Below, piece by piece: positions 7,584 through 16,036 of a stretch of 64,000 bases of DNA. Each line of letters opens with the position of its first letter. The stretch's first letter is position 1. This stretch comes from Nesterenkonia sphaerica. GTDB lineage: Bacteria; Actinomycetota; Actinomycetes; Actinomycetales; Micrococcaceae. The notes beneath the pieces are model-generated. The model was not told the origin of the DNA, did no database searches, and saw only the letters and a program-made list of their open reading frames with translations. The stretch lies in the NCBI RefSeq assembly GCF_005771565.1, contig NZ_VAWA01000010.1, positions 326 through 64,325 on the forward strand, read 5' to 3'. The position numbers were made by a program, and so were the translations under genes.

Positions 7584-8231
7584 GTGATCGTTGAATGGCA
7601 CATCTTCCTGGCCCTGGTGCTGGTCAGTTACATCTCCCCGGGCCCGGACACGGTGATGATCCTGCGGGCCAGTGCCCGAGGGGCACGCGTGGGCCTCGCA
7701 GCGGCTGCAGGTGCCTTAGCCGGGTTGAGCGTGCACATGATCATCAGCGCAGTGGGACTCTCAGCACTGCTGGTCGCCGCCCCAGCCAGCCTCACCGTGC
7801 TGTCTGTGGGAGGCGCTATCTATCTGGCCTATCTCGGTGTGCGGGCCATCCTGGCCAGCCGGAAGATCCGCCGCCAACCGGCAGACCTGACAGAAACTGC
7901 GACCACACCCGGCCGCAGCGCTGCGGCACGTTCGGCCTTCCAACGCACCCTGTTGACCAACCTGATGAACCCGAAGGTCATCCTGTTCTTCGTCGCCGTG
8001 CTGCCCCAGTTCATCGACGAGGCCTCCGCCTGGCCAGTGTGGCTGCAGCTGGGCATCCTCGGAGCCGCTGATGTACTGGTCGGGGTGTTCTACCTGCCGG
8101 CCTTCGTGCTCTTCGGCGCCCGGGTCTTCCGCAGCATAGGCAACCGCGGCCTGGCCAACCTCGAGATCGGTGTCGGCCTATTGCTGCTGGTCTTCGCTTG
8201 CGCTCTTGTGATTGATGCAGTGTCCGGCTGA
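7584..8231 (+). CDS. LysE-family translocator (1)
   Basis: A 215-residue membrane protein with the LysE/RhtB signature SYISPGPDTVMILRASARGARVGLAAAAGALAG at the N terminus and about six helices. Members export amino acids or homoserine lactone-type solutes. GTG start at 7584. It follows the EamA gene by 59 bp on the same strand, so the two exporters may be cotranscribed. Confidence 0.87.
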   Translation: MIVEWHIFLALVLVSYISPGPDTVMILRASARGARVGLAAAAGALAGLSVHMIISAVGLSALLVAAPASLTVLSVGGAIYLAYLGVRAILASRKIRRQPADLTETATTPGRSAAARSAFQRTLLTNLMNPKVILFFVAVLPQFIDEASAWPVWLQLGILGAADVLVGVFYLPAFVLFGARVFRSIGNRGLANLEIGVGLLLLVFACALVIDAVSG

Positions 8232-8289
8232 CGGGTCCTGTTTCAGAAGGTGCTGATTACGGCTGCCCCACACTGGTCGCAGGTGATTA

Positions 8290-9708
8290 CTAGCGCTTCG
8301 TGGCAAGAATCTCTTGGATTTGCCCCAGCGCCTGACTCAGGTGAACGCTTGAGGTCTGGCCGTAGCCGATGACGAGTCCATCCTCTTCTTGGGGAAGGCC
8401 TTCTGCGTAGTAGGAGGAGAGCAAGGCCACCTCTGTTCCTCTGGCCCTGAGCTGGGCAGCTAATTGCGGTGCCTGGACCGGGGTGTGCAGCACCGCATGC
8501 AGGCCGCCGGAGGTTGCCGAGACCTGCACACCGGCTAGCCCGCTCAGCCGTCTTATCAGGAGATCTCTGCGATGTCGGTACTCTCGGCGCATCCTGGCGA
8601 TGTGACGGGCCAATCCGCCAGATTCAAGGTATTCGGCAAGAGCGACCTGCTGCAGATATGAGACCGACGCGCCGATACCCGCCCTGGTGCGGATCAGCTC
8701 ACGGCCGAGGGCACCGTCTGCGTAGATGTATCCGGTCCGGAGGGCGGGGGTGAGAACTTTTGAGAAGCTTCCTATAGTCATGACCCGCTCGCCTTGGGAG
8801 AGGGTGGACAGTGCTGGCAATGGTGGCCGGCCGTGCCGGAACTCGCTGTCGTAGTCATCTTCTACCACCACAGCCTCATGGCGTTCTGCCCAGCGCAGCA
8901 GCGCTAGCCGATCGTTGATGCTCATCAGCCCGCCCAACGGATACTGGTGGCTTGGGGTGGTAACTACGGCGTGAACCGATGTGGGGATTTTTTCCACCGC
9001 TATCCCGGCATCGGAGCCTGTGGGCACCGTCTGCACCCGAGCTCCGGCACCTTCCAGGGCTTGCCTCGCTGCTGGATAGCCAGGGTCCTCTACAGCGATC
9101 TGAGCGGTGCCATAGATGCGGTTCAGAGTCAGTGTGATGAGCACAAGGGCCTCTGCTGTCCCGCTCGTAATGTGAATACTCCCCGGGTGGGTGATGATGC
9201 CCCGGGCTCGTCGAAGATGTTCAGCAATGGCCACGCGCAGGCGCAGGCTTCCTGACGGTTCCTCCTCGTGAAGGGCGGCATCTGGAAGGTCGGCGGTAGC
9301 TTTTCGCCACGCTGACTTCCACAGCGGGTCCTGACCCAAACCTTGTGTCCAGGGGTAACCGGGGCGAAGATCCAGCACAGGCCGGGGGTGCTCTGGGACT
9401 GTTAGGACAGCAGGAGAAGTGCGGGATTCCTTTTCATTCTTCGACTGCCCGAGGTGGTCGAGTGCGGCGACGAAGTGCCCCTTGCCGGGGTGCGCCACGA
9501 GGTAACCTTCGCCCACCAGTTGCTCCATGACGCTGACTACTGTGCCCCGTGAGACACCCAACTGCTGTGCCAGAGGCCTGCTGGCTGGCACAGGATCTCC
9601 CGGGACTAATCGCTTCTGGAGAATGGCGCGCCTGAACTGACCAGCTAACTGTTCCTGAAGACTCGACTCAGCGTCACGGTCCAGGGTGATCGCAAGCTCG
9701 ACCTTCAT
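8290..9708 (-). CDS. MocR/PdxR-type regulator (GntR HTH fused to aminotransferase)
   Basis: The 472-residue protein has an N-terminal GntR winged HTH (SSLQEQLAGQFRRAILQKRLVPGDPVPASRPLAQQLGVSRGTVVSVMEQL) joined to a class I aminotransferase-fold domain. The PLP lysine lies in GSFSKVLTPALRTGYI, and VVVEDDYDSEFRH carries the Asp contacting the pyridine nitrogen. The ATG at 9708 follows GAAGGTG at good spacing. It is divergent from a pyridoxamine-oxidase-like gene, the classic arrangement for MocR proteins that sense pyridoxal phosphate. Direct repeats in the shared spacer fit MocR operators. Confidence 0.88.
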   Translation of the reverse strand: MKVELAITLDRDAESSLQEQLAGQFRRAILQKRLVPGDPVPASRPLAQQLGVSRGTVVSVMEQLVGEGYLVAHPGKGHFVAALDHLGQSKNEKESRTSPAVLTVPEHPRPVLDLRPGYPWTQGLGQDPLWKSAWRKATADLPDAALHEEEPSGSLRLRVAIAEHLRRARGIITHPGSIHITSGTAEALVLITLTLNRIYGTAQIAVEDPGYPAARQALEGAGARVQTVPTGSDAGIAVEKIPTSVHAVVTTPSHQYPLGGLMSINDRLALLRWAERHEAVVVEDDYDSEFRHGRPPLPALSTLSQGERVMTIGSFSKVLTPALRTGYIYADGALGRELIRTRAGIGASVSYLQQVALAEYLESGGLARHIARMRREYRHRRDLLIRRLSGLAGVQVSATSGGLHAVLHTPVQAPQLAAQLRARGTEVALLSSYYAEGLPQEEDGLVIGYGQTSSVHLSQALGQIQEILATKR

Positions 9709-9721
9709 AGACGGCACCTTC

Positions 9722-9762
9722 ACTGGTCTAGTGATTTTTTAAGAAACTGGCCTACTTAGTGA
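9722..9762. promoter_or_regulatory. Candidate MocR operator with direct repeats
   Basis: The spacer between the divergent genes holds ACTGGTCTAGTGA (9722-9734) and ACTGGCCTACTTAGTGA (9746-9762), two direct repeats 24 bp apart separated by an A/T tract. MocR regulators of the PdxR type typically bind direct repeats in such divergent spacers. The match to this mode is inferred from layout. Confidence 0.5.
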
Positions 9763-9789
9763 ACCAGATGATGGCTGATCATCGAAGAC

Positions 9790-10467
9790 ATGCCAGAGCT
9801 CCCAAAGTTGCCCGTCGATGATCAGACCCGCATCGGTCGCATGCCGCACTACCAGAAGACCGAGCGAGCAGATCTCTATGCGTTGCTAGACCAGGCGCTT
9901 GTCGCGCATGTTTCCATCACCCGTGATGGAGCCCCCATCGCATTACCCGTCGGTTTTGCCCGGGAGGGCGACTCGCTGTTGATTCACGGCTCCACCGGCA
10001 GCAGGTTCTTCCGAGAGATCGCCACCGGCAAAGAGGTTTGTGTCAATGTCACCCTCTTGGAAGGCATCGTCTATGCGCGATCGTTTTTCGACAGTTCAAT
10101 GCGCTATCGCGCAGCGGTGATTTACGGACAAGCCACGCCTGTGCCAACAGAAGAGAAAGAAGCTGCACTGCTGACACTGGCCGAGCACCTGATGCCTGGA
10201 CGATCTCAGGAAGTCCGTCCGATGACAAAGAAGGAACTGGCTGCCACCATGGTGCTGCGGATCCCGCTGGAGAAAGCCAGCGTGAAAGACAACAGCGCCT
10301 CCAGCGCGGATGAACCAGGCGATGATCCCACCATCTGGGCCGGGACCCTACCTTTGACCACAGTCGCCGGCGAACCCGAAACCTCCCCAGCCACGAACAG
10401 CGGGGTCCCCCTACCGCCCTCCGTGAGCACACTGAGAGAGCGCCTCCACGTACGCTCTGCGTCCTAG
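9790..10467 (+). CDS. Pyridoxamine 5'-phosphate oxidase-family (NimA-like) flavoprotein
   Basis: A 225-residue protein with a split-barrel FMN-binding fold. It begins with RIGRMPHYQKTERADLYALLDQALVAHVSITRDGAPIALPVGF and includes GSTGSRFFREIATGKEVCVNVTLLEGIVYARSFFDSSMRYRAAVIYG, the pattern of the NimA-like PNPOx subgroup. The C-terminal 30 residues are low-complexity (T/P/S). ATG at 9790. It is divergently paired with the MocR regulator, which probably activates or represses it. The precise reaction (flavin-dependent reduction or pyridoxine metabolism) is not known. Confidence 0.83.
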   Translation: MPELPKLPVDDQTRIGRMPHYQKTERADLYALLDQALVAHVSITRDGAPIALPVGFAREGDSLLIHGSTGSRFFREIATGKEVCVNVTLLEGIVYARSFFDSSMRYRAAVIYGQATPVPTEEKEAALLTLAEHLMPGRSQEVRPMTKKELAATMVLRIPLEKASVKDNSASSADEPGDDPTIWAGTLPLTTVAGEPETSPATNSGVPLPPSVSTLRERLHVRSAS

Positions 10468-10501
10468 GGGAGCATGGCAAGAAAGAAAGGCGCCGACCTG
10501 T

Positions 10502-11164
10502 TCAGCCTATTAGGTCTCTGACCTCGAAGAGTGAATCCACCACCACGTCCGCGCCTGCACCCACGAGCGCCTCAGGATCGACAGTAGTGGCCAGGGCGAC
10601 TACGTATGCGTTGGCGGCTTTGCCGGCTCTGACCCCGGAGGGTGAGTCCTCTAGGACGAGCGGTCGCTGCGCTACCGGCCCCATTGATTCTGCAGCGGCC
10701 AGATATACCGCAGGTGAGGGTTTCGCCGGCCCGGTCTCTGCTGCGCTGAAGATCTTGCCGTTGAAGTGCGCAAGCAGTCCTGTCTTCTCCAGTTGGAGCT
10801 CGACTTTGGCTCGCTCTGAGTTCGAAGCGCAGGCGATCCGCCCTTCAAAGGCATCCTCGGCATAAGTGACAAGTTCGGCAGCGCCGGGAATCGGTTGAAG
10901 CTGCTCGCGCAGGGCGGCGTCTCGGCGGCGGGTGAACTCCTCCACCCACCCTTCGCCTACGCTGCAGCCGGTGTGCTGTTCCACCCGTGCCTGGACTCCT
11001 TCCAGCGAGGAGCCGACAAAGGTCTGCAGGCACTGCTCGATGCTCATCTCCCACCCCAACGCGGCGACTTCATCACGGAGCACCTGATTCACGATGGGCT
11101 CAGAGTCCACCAGCACTCCATCACAGTCAAACAGCATCGCATCAATTCGGGATCTCAGTGGCAT
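10502..11164 (-). CDS. HAD-superfamily hydrolase (beta-phosphoglucomutase/phosphatase type)
   Basis: A 220-residue enzyme with all four HAD motifs: DAMLFDCDGVLVDSEP (nucleophile DCDG), ACASNSERAK (motif II Ser), AKPSP Lys, and PLVLEDSPSGVRAGKAAN (acidic motif IV). The helical cap lies between motifs I and II, as in subfamily I phosphatases acting on sugar phosphates. It stands alone on the minus strand, convergent with the flavoprotein gene. Substrate unknown. Confidence 0.88.
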   Translation of the reverse strand: MPLRSRIDAMLFDCDGVLVDSEPIVNQVLRDEVAALGWEMSIEQCLQTFVGSSLEGVQARVEQHTGCSVGEGWVEEFTRRRDAALREQLQPIPGAAELVTYAEDAFEGRIACASNSERAKVELQLEKTGLLAHFNGKIFSAAETGPAKPSPAVYLAAAESMGPVAQRPLVLEDSPSGVRAGKAANAYVVALATTVDPEALVGAGADVVVDSLFEVRDLIG

Positions 11165-11200
11165 GGGCGCTCCTTTGTCGCTGAGTGATCTGGTGAGGGT

Positions 11201-11683
11201 TTAGCCCATCGTCTCCAGGGCGATGACCGCGCCCATGTTCTTGTCGTGGAAACGCACCACGGCGCCGTCCTCGGCGATTTCGAGCAGCCGGTTGCGGGCG
11301 TTTCCTCTGTCATCGAAGTCCAACCGCGGGAACTTGGCTCGAAAGCTCTCGATCCCGGTGCGGGTCACGAACTGCAGGTGCCGGACACCCTCAGCCTCTG
11401 TGCCGGTCTTCGGCTGAGGCAGCTCCACGAAACTCACCGACCAACCGGATGACTTCAGCCGGCGATGAAGCTCGAAGACGGCAATCAGGCGTCCGTTGAC
11501 CTCGCTCTCGCTGATCAGCTCTCCCAGTTCCGAGAGTTCTGTCTTGACCTGGTCATAGCGCTCGTTACTGGGCACCTGGAGGCACAGGGTGTCATTCTGC
11601 ACCAGCTCATCACGCACCCCCAGGCGGTCGATCAAGGAATCGGCGTCGGCGATGGCGGTGTCGTAAAGCTGGGCGATATTCAC
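11201..11683 (-). CDS. YecM-like VOC-fold protein
   Basis: About 160 residues resembling E. coli YecM: the segment ELGELISESEVNGRLIAVFELHRRLKSSGWSVSFVELPQPKTG corresponds to the GELLSEN-type/NGRPI-type/SIVELPWP-type region of that family, followed by VRHLQFVTRTGIESFRAKFP. The family has a glyoxalase (VOC) fold with unknown reaction. The open frame extends further upstream, but the GTG at 11683 begins the first predicted helix; the start is uncertain. It is divergent from the Nudix gene at 11740, and its upstream extension overlaps that gene. Confidence 0.65.
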   Translation of the reverse strand: MNIAQLYDTAIADADSLIDRLGVRDELVQNDTLCLQVPSNERYDQVKTELSELGELISESEVNGRLIAVFELHRRLKSSGWSVSFVELPQPKTGTEAEGVRHLQFVTRTGIESFRAKFPRLDFDDRGNARNRLLEIAEDGAVVRFHDKNMGAVIALETMG

Positions 11684-11739
11684 AAGCAGATACGCTACAT
11701 GGGGCGAATCGGAGACCAAGGGATAGGGGCAGAACCAGC

Positions 11740-12231
11740 GTGGCGCTGATCGAGTACGCAACCGGGATGAAGAAGCAGTTCACCGCCACCGGATACGTGG
11801 TCAATCAGGACCGGACGCGGATGCTGATGATCTTCCACCAGGGCCTGCAGCGCTGGCTGCCACCTGGAGGCCATGTTGATCCCGATGAGTTCCCCTCGGA
11901 CACTGCATTGCGGGAAGTTGCTGAAGAGACTGGCATTCATGCCCGTCACACGAACGGCAACCCAATGGATATGGCCCTCAACGGCACCACCGAGTCCCAG
12001 CTGCCCACCCCCTTCGCGATGGCGGCCCAGCTGATCCCGGAATCCGCCAAGGACATTGAGCACATCCACATGGACATGATGTACCTGCTCGAAGCCGACG
12101 ACGCCGCACCCCTGACCGCCCAAGAACAAGAGGTCGACGACGTGGGCTGGTTCACCCGTAACGAGCTGGAGCAGCTGACCACCACGGACAGTGTGAGGGC
12201 TTTCGCCCGTGAACATCTGCGGGACCTCTAG
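11740..12231 (+). CDS. Nudix hydrolase (1)
   Basis: A 163-residue protein with the Nudix box GGHVDPDEFPSDTALREVAEETGI (residues 43-66 region), which matches the GX5EX7REUXEEXGU consensus except for an Asp in place of the first Glu. Nudix enzymes cleave nucleoside diphosphate-linked compounds using Mg ions. The GTG at 11740 follows GGATAGGGG; an ATG nine codons later is possible. It heads a short plus-strand run with a methyltransferase and a second Nudix gene. Confidence 0.85.
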   Translation: MALIEYATGMKKQFTATGYVVNQDRTRMLMIFHQGLQRWLPPGGHVDPDEFPSDTALREVAEETGIHARHTNGNPMDMALNGTTESQLPTPFAMAAQLIPESAKDIEHIHMDMMYLLEADDAAPLTAQEQEVDDVGWFTRNELEQLTTTDSVRAFAREHLRDL

Positions 12232-12240
12232 GTCCGGGCG

Positions 12241-12897
12241 GTGAGGGAAGGGGTTCGCTCCGCCTACCAGCATCGCGCTGGAGAGTACGTTCAGGCCCTG
12301 GGGTCCCTGGATGTCATGGCTTCCGATGATCGGCAGTTGATTTCTCAGTGGGCTGAGTCCCTCACCGGCTGTGTGGTTGATGCCGGATGCGGGCCAGGGC
12401 ACTGGACACAGCTGCTGTACGAGATCGGTGTGGACGTCGTCGGGATCGACATGGTCGCAGAGTTCGTCGAGTCGGCCAAAGAGCGGTTTCCGTCCACGCC
12501 CTTCGAAGTGGGTGACTTCAGGAGCCTGCCGTTTGAGGACATGCAGCTCGGAGGCATTCTGGCTTGGTACTCGACTATCCATATCCCACCAACAGAGATG
12601 CCTGCCGTTCTGGATGAGTTCGTCAGGTGCCTGCAGCCTGGCGGTTCACTGCTGATGGGATTCTTCAGCGGCGAGCATATCGAGAAGTTCAACCACGCGA
12701 TCGCCCCGGCCTACTTCTGGCCACCAGATCAACTGCGAGAGGAGCTTTCGCAGAGAGGACTATCAACCGGGAGAGTCCAGACGCGTCATGATCTGGGCAG
12801 CCGGCCCCACGGAGCATTGTGGGCAACGAAAAGCCCTCAGAAGAGCTGCCAGTTTCACACCAACCATCAGATCAAAGGAGCGAAGGCATGGTCCTGA
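12241..12897 (+). CDS. Class I SAM-dependent methyltransferase
   Basis: A 218-residue protein whose GCVVDAGCGPGHWTQLLYEIGVDVVGIDMVAEFVESAKER contains motif I (DAGCGPG, SAM binding) and the acidic residue after strand 2 (GID). Motif IV is in GGILAWYSTIHIPP and the motif VI-like LQPGGSLLMGF follows. GTG start at 12241, ten bases after the Nudix stop. It overlaps the next Nudix gene by 10 bp, so the three are likely one operon. The acceptor substrate is unknown. The last 25 residues look like read-through rather than fold. Confidence 0.85.
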   Translation: MREGVRSAYQHRAGEYVQALGSLDVMASDDRQLISQWAESLTGCVVDAGCGPGHWTQLLYEIGVDVVGIDMVAEFVESAKERFPSTPFEVGDFRSLPFEDMQLGGILAWYSTIHIPPTEMPAVLDEFVRCLQPGGSLLMGFFSGEHIEKFNHAIAPAYFWPPDQLREELSQRGLSTGRVQTRHDLGSRPHGALWATKSPQKSCQFHTNHQIKGAKAWS

Positions 12898-13337
12898 GTG
12901 AGGAACTACGAACCGCGGCAGAGGCTGAAGGCATCGAGAAGTTCGTTGTCGGTGCCGTCATCCACGACGTTGGGTGCGCGCTGGTGGTCACGCGCAGTCT
13001 GAGTGATGATTTCCTTCCGGGGCTTGAAGAAGTTCCCTCAGGGGGTGTGGACTCCGGGGAGGGTCTCTTAGAAGCGTTGAACCGTGAGCTGGCTGAAGAG
13101 GTTGGCTTCGCCGCTGAACATGTTGACCCCGGTTTCCTGGAATGGTTTGACTATGAGTCCCGATCCGGACGCCGAACCCGGCAGTTCACCGTCTCAGTGC
13201 CACTGACAGGTAGGCAGGTGAAGCTCTCTGAGGAGCACACCTCCTACCGATGGATCTCATCAGAGCAAGTAGACTCCACCAACGCCACCCCAGAGACGAA
13301 GAATCTACTCCGATCGTGGTTCACTGCAGCGCTCTAA
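12888..13337 (+). CDS. Nudix hydrolase (2)
   Basis: A 149-residue protein with the Nudix box GGVDSGEGLLEALNRELAEEVGF, matching the GX5EX7REUXEEXGU consensus apart from L for the residue between RE and EE. The ATG at 12888 follows AAAGGAG at eight bases and overlaps the methyltransferase end. It is unlike Nudix (1) outside the box, so they are probably not recent duplicates. Substrate unknown. Confidence 0.85.
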   Translation: MVLSEELRTAAEAEGIEKFVVGAVIHDVGCALVVTRSLSDDFLPGLEEVPSGGVDSGEGLLEALNRELAEEVGFAAEHVDPGFLEWFDYESRSGRRTRQFTVSVPLTGRQVKLSEEHTSYRWISSEQVDSTNATPETKNLLRSWFTAAL

Positions 13338-13338
13338 A

Positions 13339-13560
13339 GTTACTGTCTTCACCCAGCCACCGCTGCGGCGACTGCTCACCTCCCCGCAGAAGGGCGGGGC
13401 GAACCTGGTGCACTTCATCCTCGGCGAGCCCGGCGTCGACTGGATCTCAGGAGAGTTCTACGGCTCGAACCGGCGGCTGGCCCGTACCGCCCGTGCCGCC
13501 GGGAACCCGGAGATCGTGAACCGCCACTGGCAGCTCAGCGCGGAGGTGCTCGATCTGGAG
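13339..13560 (+). pseudogene. Short-chain dehydrogenase C-terminal remnant
   Basis: In one frame the DNA encodes the typical C-terminus of SDR oxidoreductases: RLLTSPQKGGANLVHFILGE, then DWISGEFYGSNRRLARTA and NRHWQLSAEVLDL. There is no N-terminal Rossmann part and no start codon; the upstream Nudix gene ends directly before it. The homology stops at about 13550, where AraC-like sequence in another frame begins. This looks like a deletion scar joining two broken genes. Confidence 0.6.
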
Positions 13561-13577
13561 GCAAGCCCCGATTCACC

Positions 13578-14210
13578 GTGGGGCCGGATGAGATTACGGT
13601 CTACAACCCTGGTCAGGTGCAGGCCTCCTGGGCCGAGACACAAGAAGACAGCCCGTGGGAGTGCTTCAGCATCCACATCAGTCCCGAGACGGCTGCGGCT
13701 GTGACCGGCGGGGATCCGGTGGAGGCTCACCGCTCTGCAGTGGGCGGTCCCGGGCTGGCTGGGGCCCTGCGCAGGGCTGCCATAGCCAAGGATGCCCAGG
13801 AGGCCGAGCAGATTACCCTATGGGTCGTCGGCGAAGTTCTGAGACTCAGCAGGGAGGGCGCCGGTGCTCCACCGGCTCTCGCTTCCGACCCGGCCCCCTC
13901 CGTTCTGGCCCCGGTGCTGCAGCAGATGCGCGATGACCTGGCCTCCCCGGTACGGGTCCCGGAGCTGGCCGCAGCGGTCTCACTGAGTCCGGACCACTTC
14001 ATCCGCGCCTTCGTCAAAGCCATGGGGGTGACCCCATACGCGTGGCACCTTCAGCTGCGCCTGCGGGAGGGCCGTCGTCGCCTGAAGGCCGGCCATCGGC
14101 CAGGGGTGGTCGCTGCCGAACTGGGCTTTAGCGACCAGGCGCACTTCCATCGGCACTTTCGGGCCGCCTACGCCCAGACGCCCGGCCAGCTCCAGAGGCA
14201 GCGGCCCTAG
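13578..14210 (+). CDS. AraC-family regulator, N-terminally truncated
   Basis: The C-terminal AraC DNA-binding domain is intact: LAAAVSLSPDHFIRAFVKAMGVTPYAWHLQLRLREGRRRLKAG, then VVAAELGFSDQAHFHRHFRAAYAQTPGQLQ, two HTH motifs. The N-terminal cupin-type sensing domain is only partly present; protein-like sequence begins at about 13557 (GKPRFTVGPDEITVYNPG), where full-length relatives have about 60 more residues. The GTG at 13578 is simply the first in-frame start. It may still bind DNA, but ligand control is probably lost. The neighbouring LysE exporter may have been its target. Confidence 0.7.
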   Translation: MGPDEITVYNPGQVQASWAETQEDSPWECFSIHISPETAAAVTGGDPVEAHRSAVGGPGLAGALRRAAIAKDAQEAEQITLWVVGEVLRLSREGAGAPPALASDPAPSVLAPVLQQMRDDLASPVRVPELAAAVSLSPDHFIRAFVKAMGVTPYAWHLQLRLREGRRRLKAGHRPGVVAAELGFSDQAHFHRHFRAAYAQTPGQLQRQRP

Positions 14211-14280
14211 CTCCGTGTCAGGCCGGACGAGGTCGGAATCGTTCAAGACCCGTCCGGCGGGCAGCAGGCACTGTGGTGGG

Positions 14281-14940
14281 ATGATCCAAATTGTTCTCAC
14301 CGGTTTGTGGCTGGGCCTGGTGTTCAACGCCGCACCCGGCCCGGTCTTTACAGAATCACTGCGGCGAGGGGTCCGCGGCGGGTTCCGCCCTGCCTTCGCG
14401 GTCCAGGTCGGCTCATTGGTCGGCGATGCCGCATGGGCCGTGCTCGGGCTGGCTGGGGCGGCCGCTCTGCTGACCCAGCCCCAGTGGCACATCCCGATCA
14501 CCCTGGCTGGCTGCCTGGTGCTTCTCTTCCTCGGGGCACAGGGCATCTATGCCGCAGTTAGGCCCGGTGCCACGCCCGTCGAGACTCCCTCCGAGGTCCT
14601 AGCGCAGGACACGCGGCCCGGTAGTACCAGGACGCTGCGTGGCCCGCTGGTGGCAGGGGCCCTGATGTCGCTGGGCAGCGTATGGAACGTCGTCTACTGG
14701 GGCGGTGCAGGTGGTGCGGTCGGTGGAGCGCTGGGGGAAGGTGCCCCCTTGGGTTCGCTGCTGGTCTTCTTCGCCGCGTTCATGGTCTCCTCCCTGCTGT
14801 GGTGCTTCATCTGCGCAGGCCTCATCGCAGGGCTCCGCCGGGCGATGAGCCAGCGGTGGACCAGGATCATCGAAGGCGGAGCCGGTGCAGCGCTGATCAT
14901 CATGGCCATAGCCCTGGCCCTCCAGACCTTCGGGGCATGA
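14281..14940 (+). CDS. LysE-family translocator (2)
   Basis: A 219-residue protein with LysE signature LGLVFNAAPGPVFTESLRRGVRGGFRPAFAVQVGSLVGDAAW and about six helices. The ATG at 14281 places the first helix at the N terminus; an upstream in-frame start adds non-conserved residues. It follows the truncated AraC gene on the same strand and is convergent with the hydrolase at 14961. It is not a close copy of the LysE gene at 7584. Substrate unknown. Confidence 0.85.
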   Translation: MIQIVLTGLWLGLVFNAAPGPVFTESLRRGVRGGFRPAFAVQVGSLVGDAAWAVLGLAGAAALLTQPQWHIPITLAGCLVLLFLGAQGIYAAVRPGATPVETPSEVLAQDTRPGSTRTLRGPLVAGALMSLGSVWNVVYWGGAGGAVGGALGEGAPLGSLLVFFAAFMVSSLLWCFICAGLIAGLRRAMSQRWTRIIEGGAGAALIIMAIALALQTFGA

Positions 14941-14960
14941 ACGACTCTGAGGCGATTGGT

Positions 14961-15593
14961 TCATTCCTGGCGGTTCAACAGGGCGCTCACCGCATCAGCG
15001 AACTCATCCGGGACGTCAGTAGCCAGTTCATGGCCGCCTCCGGTGATCAGGCGCAGTTCGGCCTCGGGAATCCGTCGGGCGAGTTGTTTCGCCGCACCGA
15101 GGTTAGCGCGGTCTTTGGTTCCGCATAGCACCAGCGTCGGCGCCTCGATGCGGGATAGGTCGTCGCTGAGGTCTGTGTGCGCTGCGGCATCGAGCAGCTG
15201 CAGGAATGCCGGTTTATCGAGTCCCTGGGGCAGGGGCAGCATACGGGCGGGGATCAGACGCATGATGCCTCGTTGGATGCTCATCAGTGTGGGATAGGGG
15301 CGGATCTGGCTGCCGCTGAGCAGCAGCCCGGCGAGCATCTCAGGATGTGTTGCGGCGTACCGGGTGGCGATCATTCCGCCCAGGGATAACCCGATCAGCG
15401 TCACGGACTCAGCACCGGTTTCGAGGATCTGCCGCTGCAGGCCCTCGACTGCGGCATCCATGCTGAAAGGGCCGTCGGTCAGGTCGGTAGCTGCCAGCGC
15501 CAGGCTCTGATACTTGGGAAGACGCTGAACCTGCTCATTCCATGCAGAGCTGGCTTGCCCTGCTCCGGCGAGGAAGACGATCAGATTGCCCAC
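14961..15593 (-). CDS. Alpha/beta-fold hydrolase
   Basis: A 210-residue protein with the nucleophile elbow GLSLGGM, an oxyanion segment FLAGAGQASSAW near the N terminus, an acidic residue in PTLVLCGTKDRAN and a terminal GGGHELATDVPDEFADAV containing the catalytic His. These make up a complete Ser-Asp-His triad. GTG start at 15593. Substrate unknown. It lies 41 bp upstream of the MerR gene stop on the same strand, so it may be transcribed from the MerR promoter. Confidence 0.82.
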   Translation of the reverse strand: MGNLIVFLAGAGQASSAWNEQVQRLPKYQSLALAATDLTDGPFSMDAAVEGLQRQILETGAESVTLIGLSLGGMIATRYAATHPEMLAGLLLSGSQIRPYPTLMSIQRGIMRLIPARMLPLPQGLDKPAFLQLLDAAAHTDLSDDLSRIEAPTLVLCGTKDRANLGAAKQLARRIPEAELRLITGGGHELATDVPDEFADAVSALLNRQE

Positions 15594-15633
15594 TTGATGA
15601 TTCTTGCATGAGGAAAGCCACTACCAGGGGTGC

Positions 15634-15978
15634 TCATCCTTGTTGGGAGGAGTCAATGAGTCCCTGAAGGGTCACCCGTGTGGTTTCGAGTTCGGCTAGC
15701 CGGCGGTCGTAGTCCTGGAGGTGTTCTACCAATGTTGGGACTGCACAGGGATCCAGACGACCGGGGTCGCGGATGCAGTCCATGAGTTCTGCGATGACTC
15801 GTGTAGGCAGCCCGGCATCGAGCAACATTCTGATATGGCGGACCTGGTGGGCGGCAGAGGCAGAGAACATCCGCTGCCCAGTAGGAGACCTCTGGGCGAT
15901 GATCAGGCCTTGATTCTCGTAGTGCCGAAGACTCCGAGTGCTTACCCCCGTCTGCTCAGCGAGTTCTCCGATACGCAA
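15634..15978 (-). CDS. MerR-family transcriptional regulator
   Basis: A protein of about 114 residues with the MerR HTH (RIGELAEQTGVSTRSLRHYENQGLI) and dimerisation helix (LVEHLQDYDRRLAELETTRVTLQGLIDSS). A TTG at 15978, preceded by GAGAAGG at six bases, gives the usual MerR start; a GTG at 16011 or TTG at 16020 would add up to 14 residues and run through the palindrome. No cysteine metal-binding pattern is obvious, so it is more likely a sensor of an organic ligand. It diverges from the aminotransferase at 16037. Confidence 0.85.
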   Translation of the reverse strand: MRIGELAEQTGVSTRSLRHYENQGLIIAQRSPTGQRMFSASAAHQVRHIRMLLDAGLPTRVIAELMDCIRDPGRLDPCAVPTLVEHLQDYDRRLAELETTRVTLQGLIDSSQQG

Positions 15979-16004
15979 CGGTGCCTTCTCTGGGGCGCTT
16001 GCCT

Positions 16005-16020
16005 TTGACACTAGTGTCAA
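16005..16020. promoter_or_regulatory. Perfect palindrome, candidate MerR operator
   Basis: TTGACACTAGTGTCAA is a perfect 16-bp inverted repeat. Both arms are -35-like TTGACA hexamers, one on each strand, between the divergent MerR and aminotransferase genes. MerR proteins bind palindromes in the -35/-10 spacer, so this site could control both directions. Confidence 0.6.
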
Positions 16021-16036
16021 CTCCTAGCTTTGCCTC

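Noticed and set aside
13408-13704. A new small gene after the second Nudix gene
   Set aside because: The frame encodes the tail of an SDR enzyme without start or ribosome-binding site, so it is a gene remnant.
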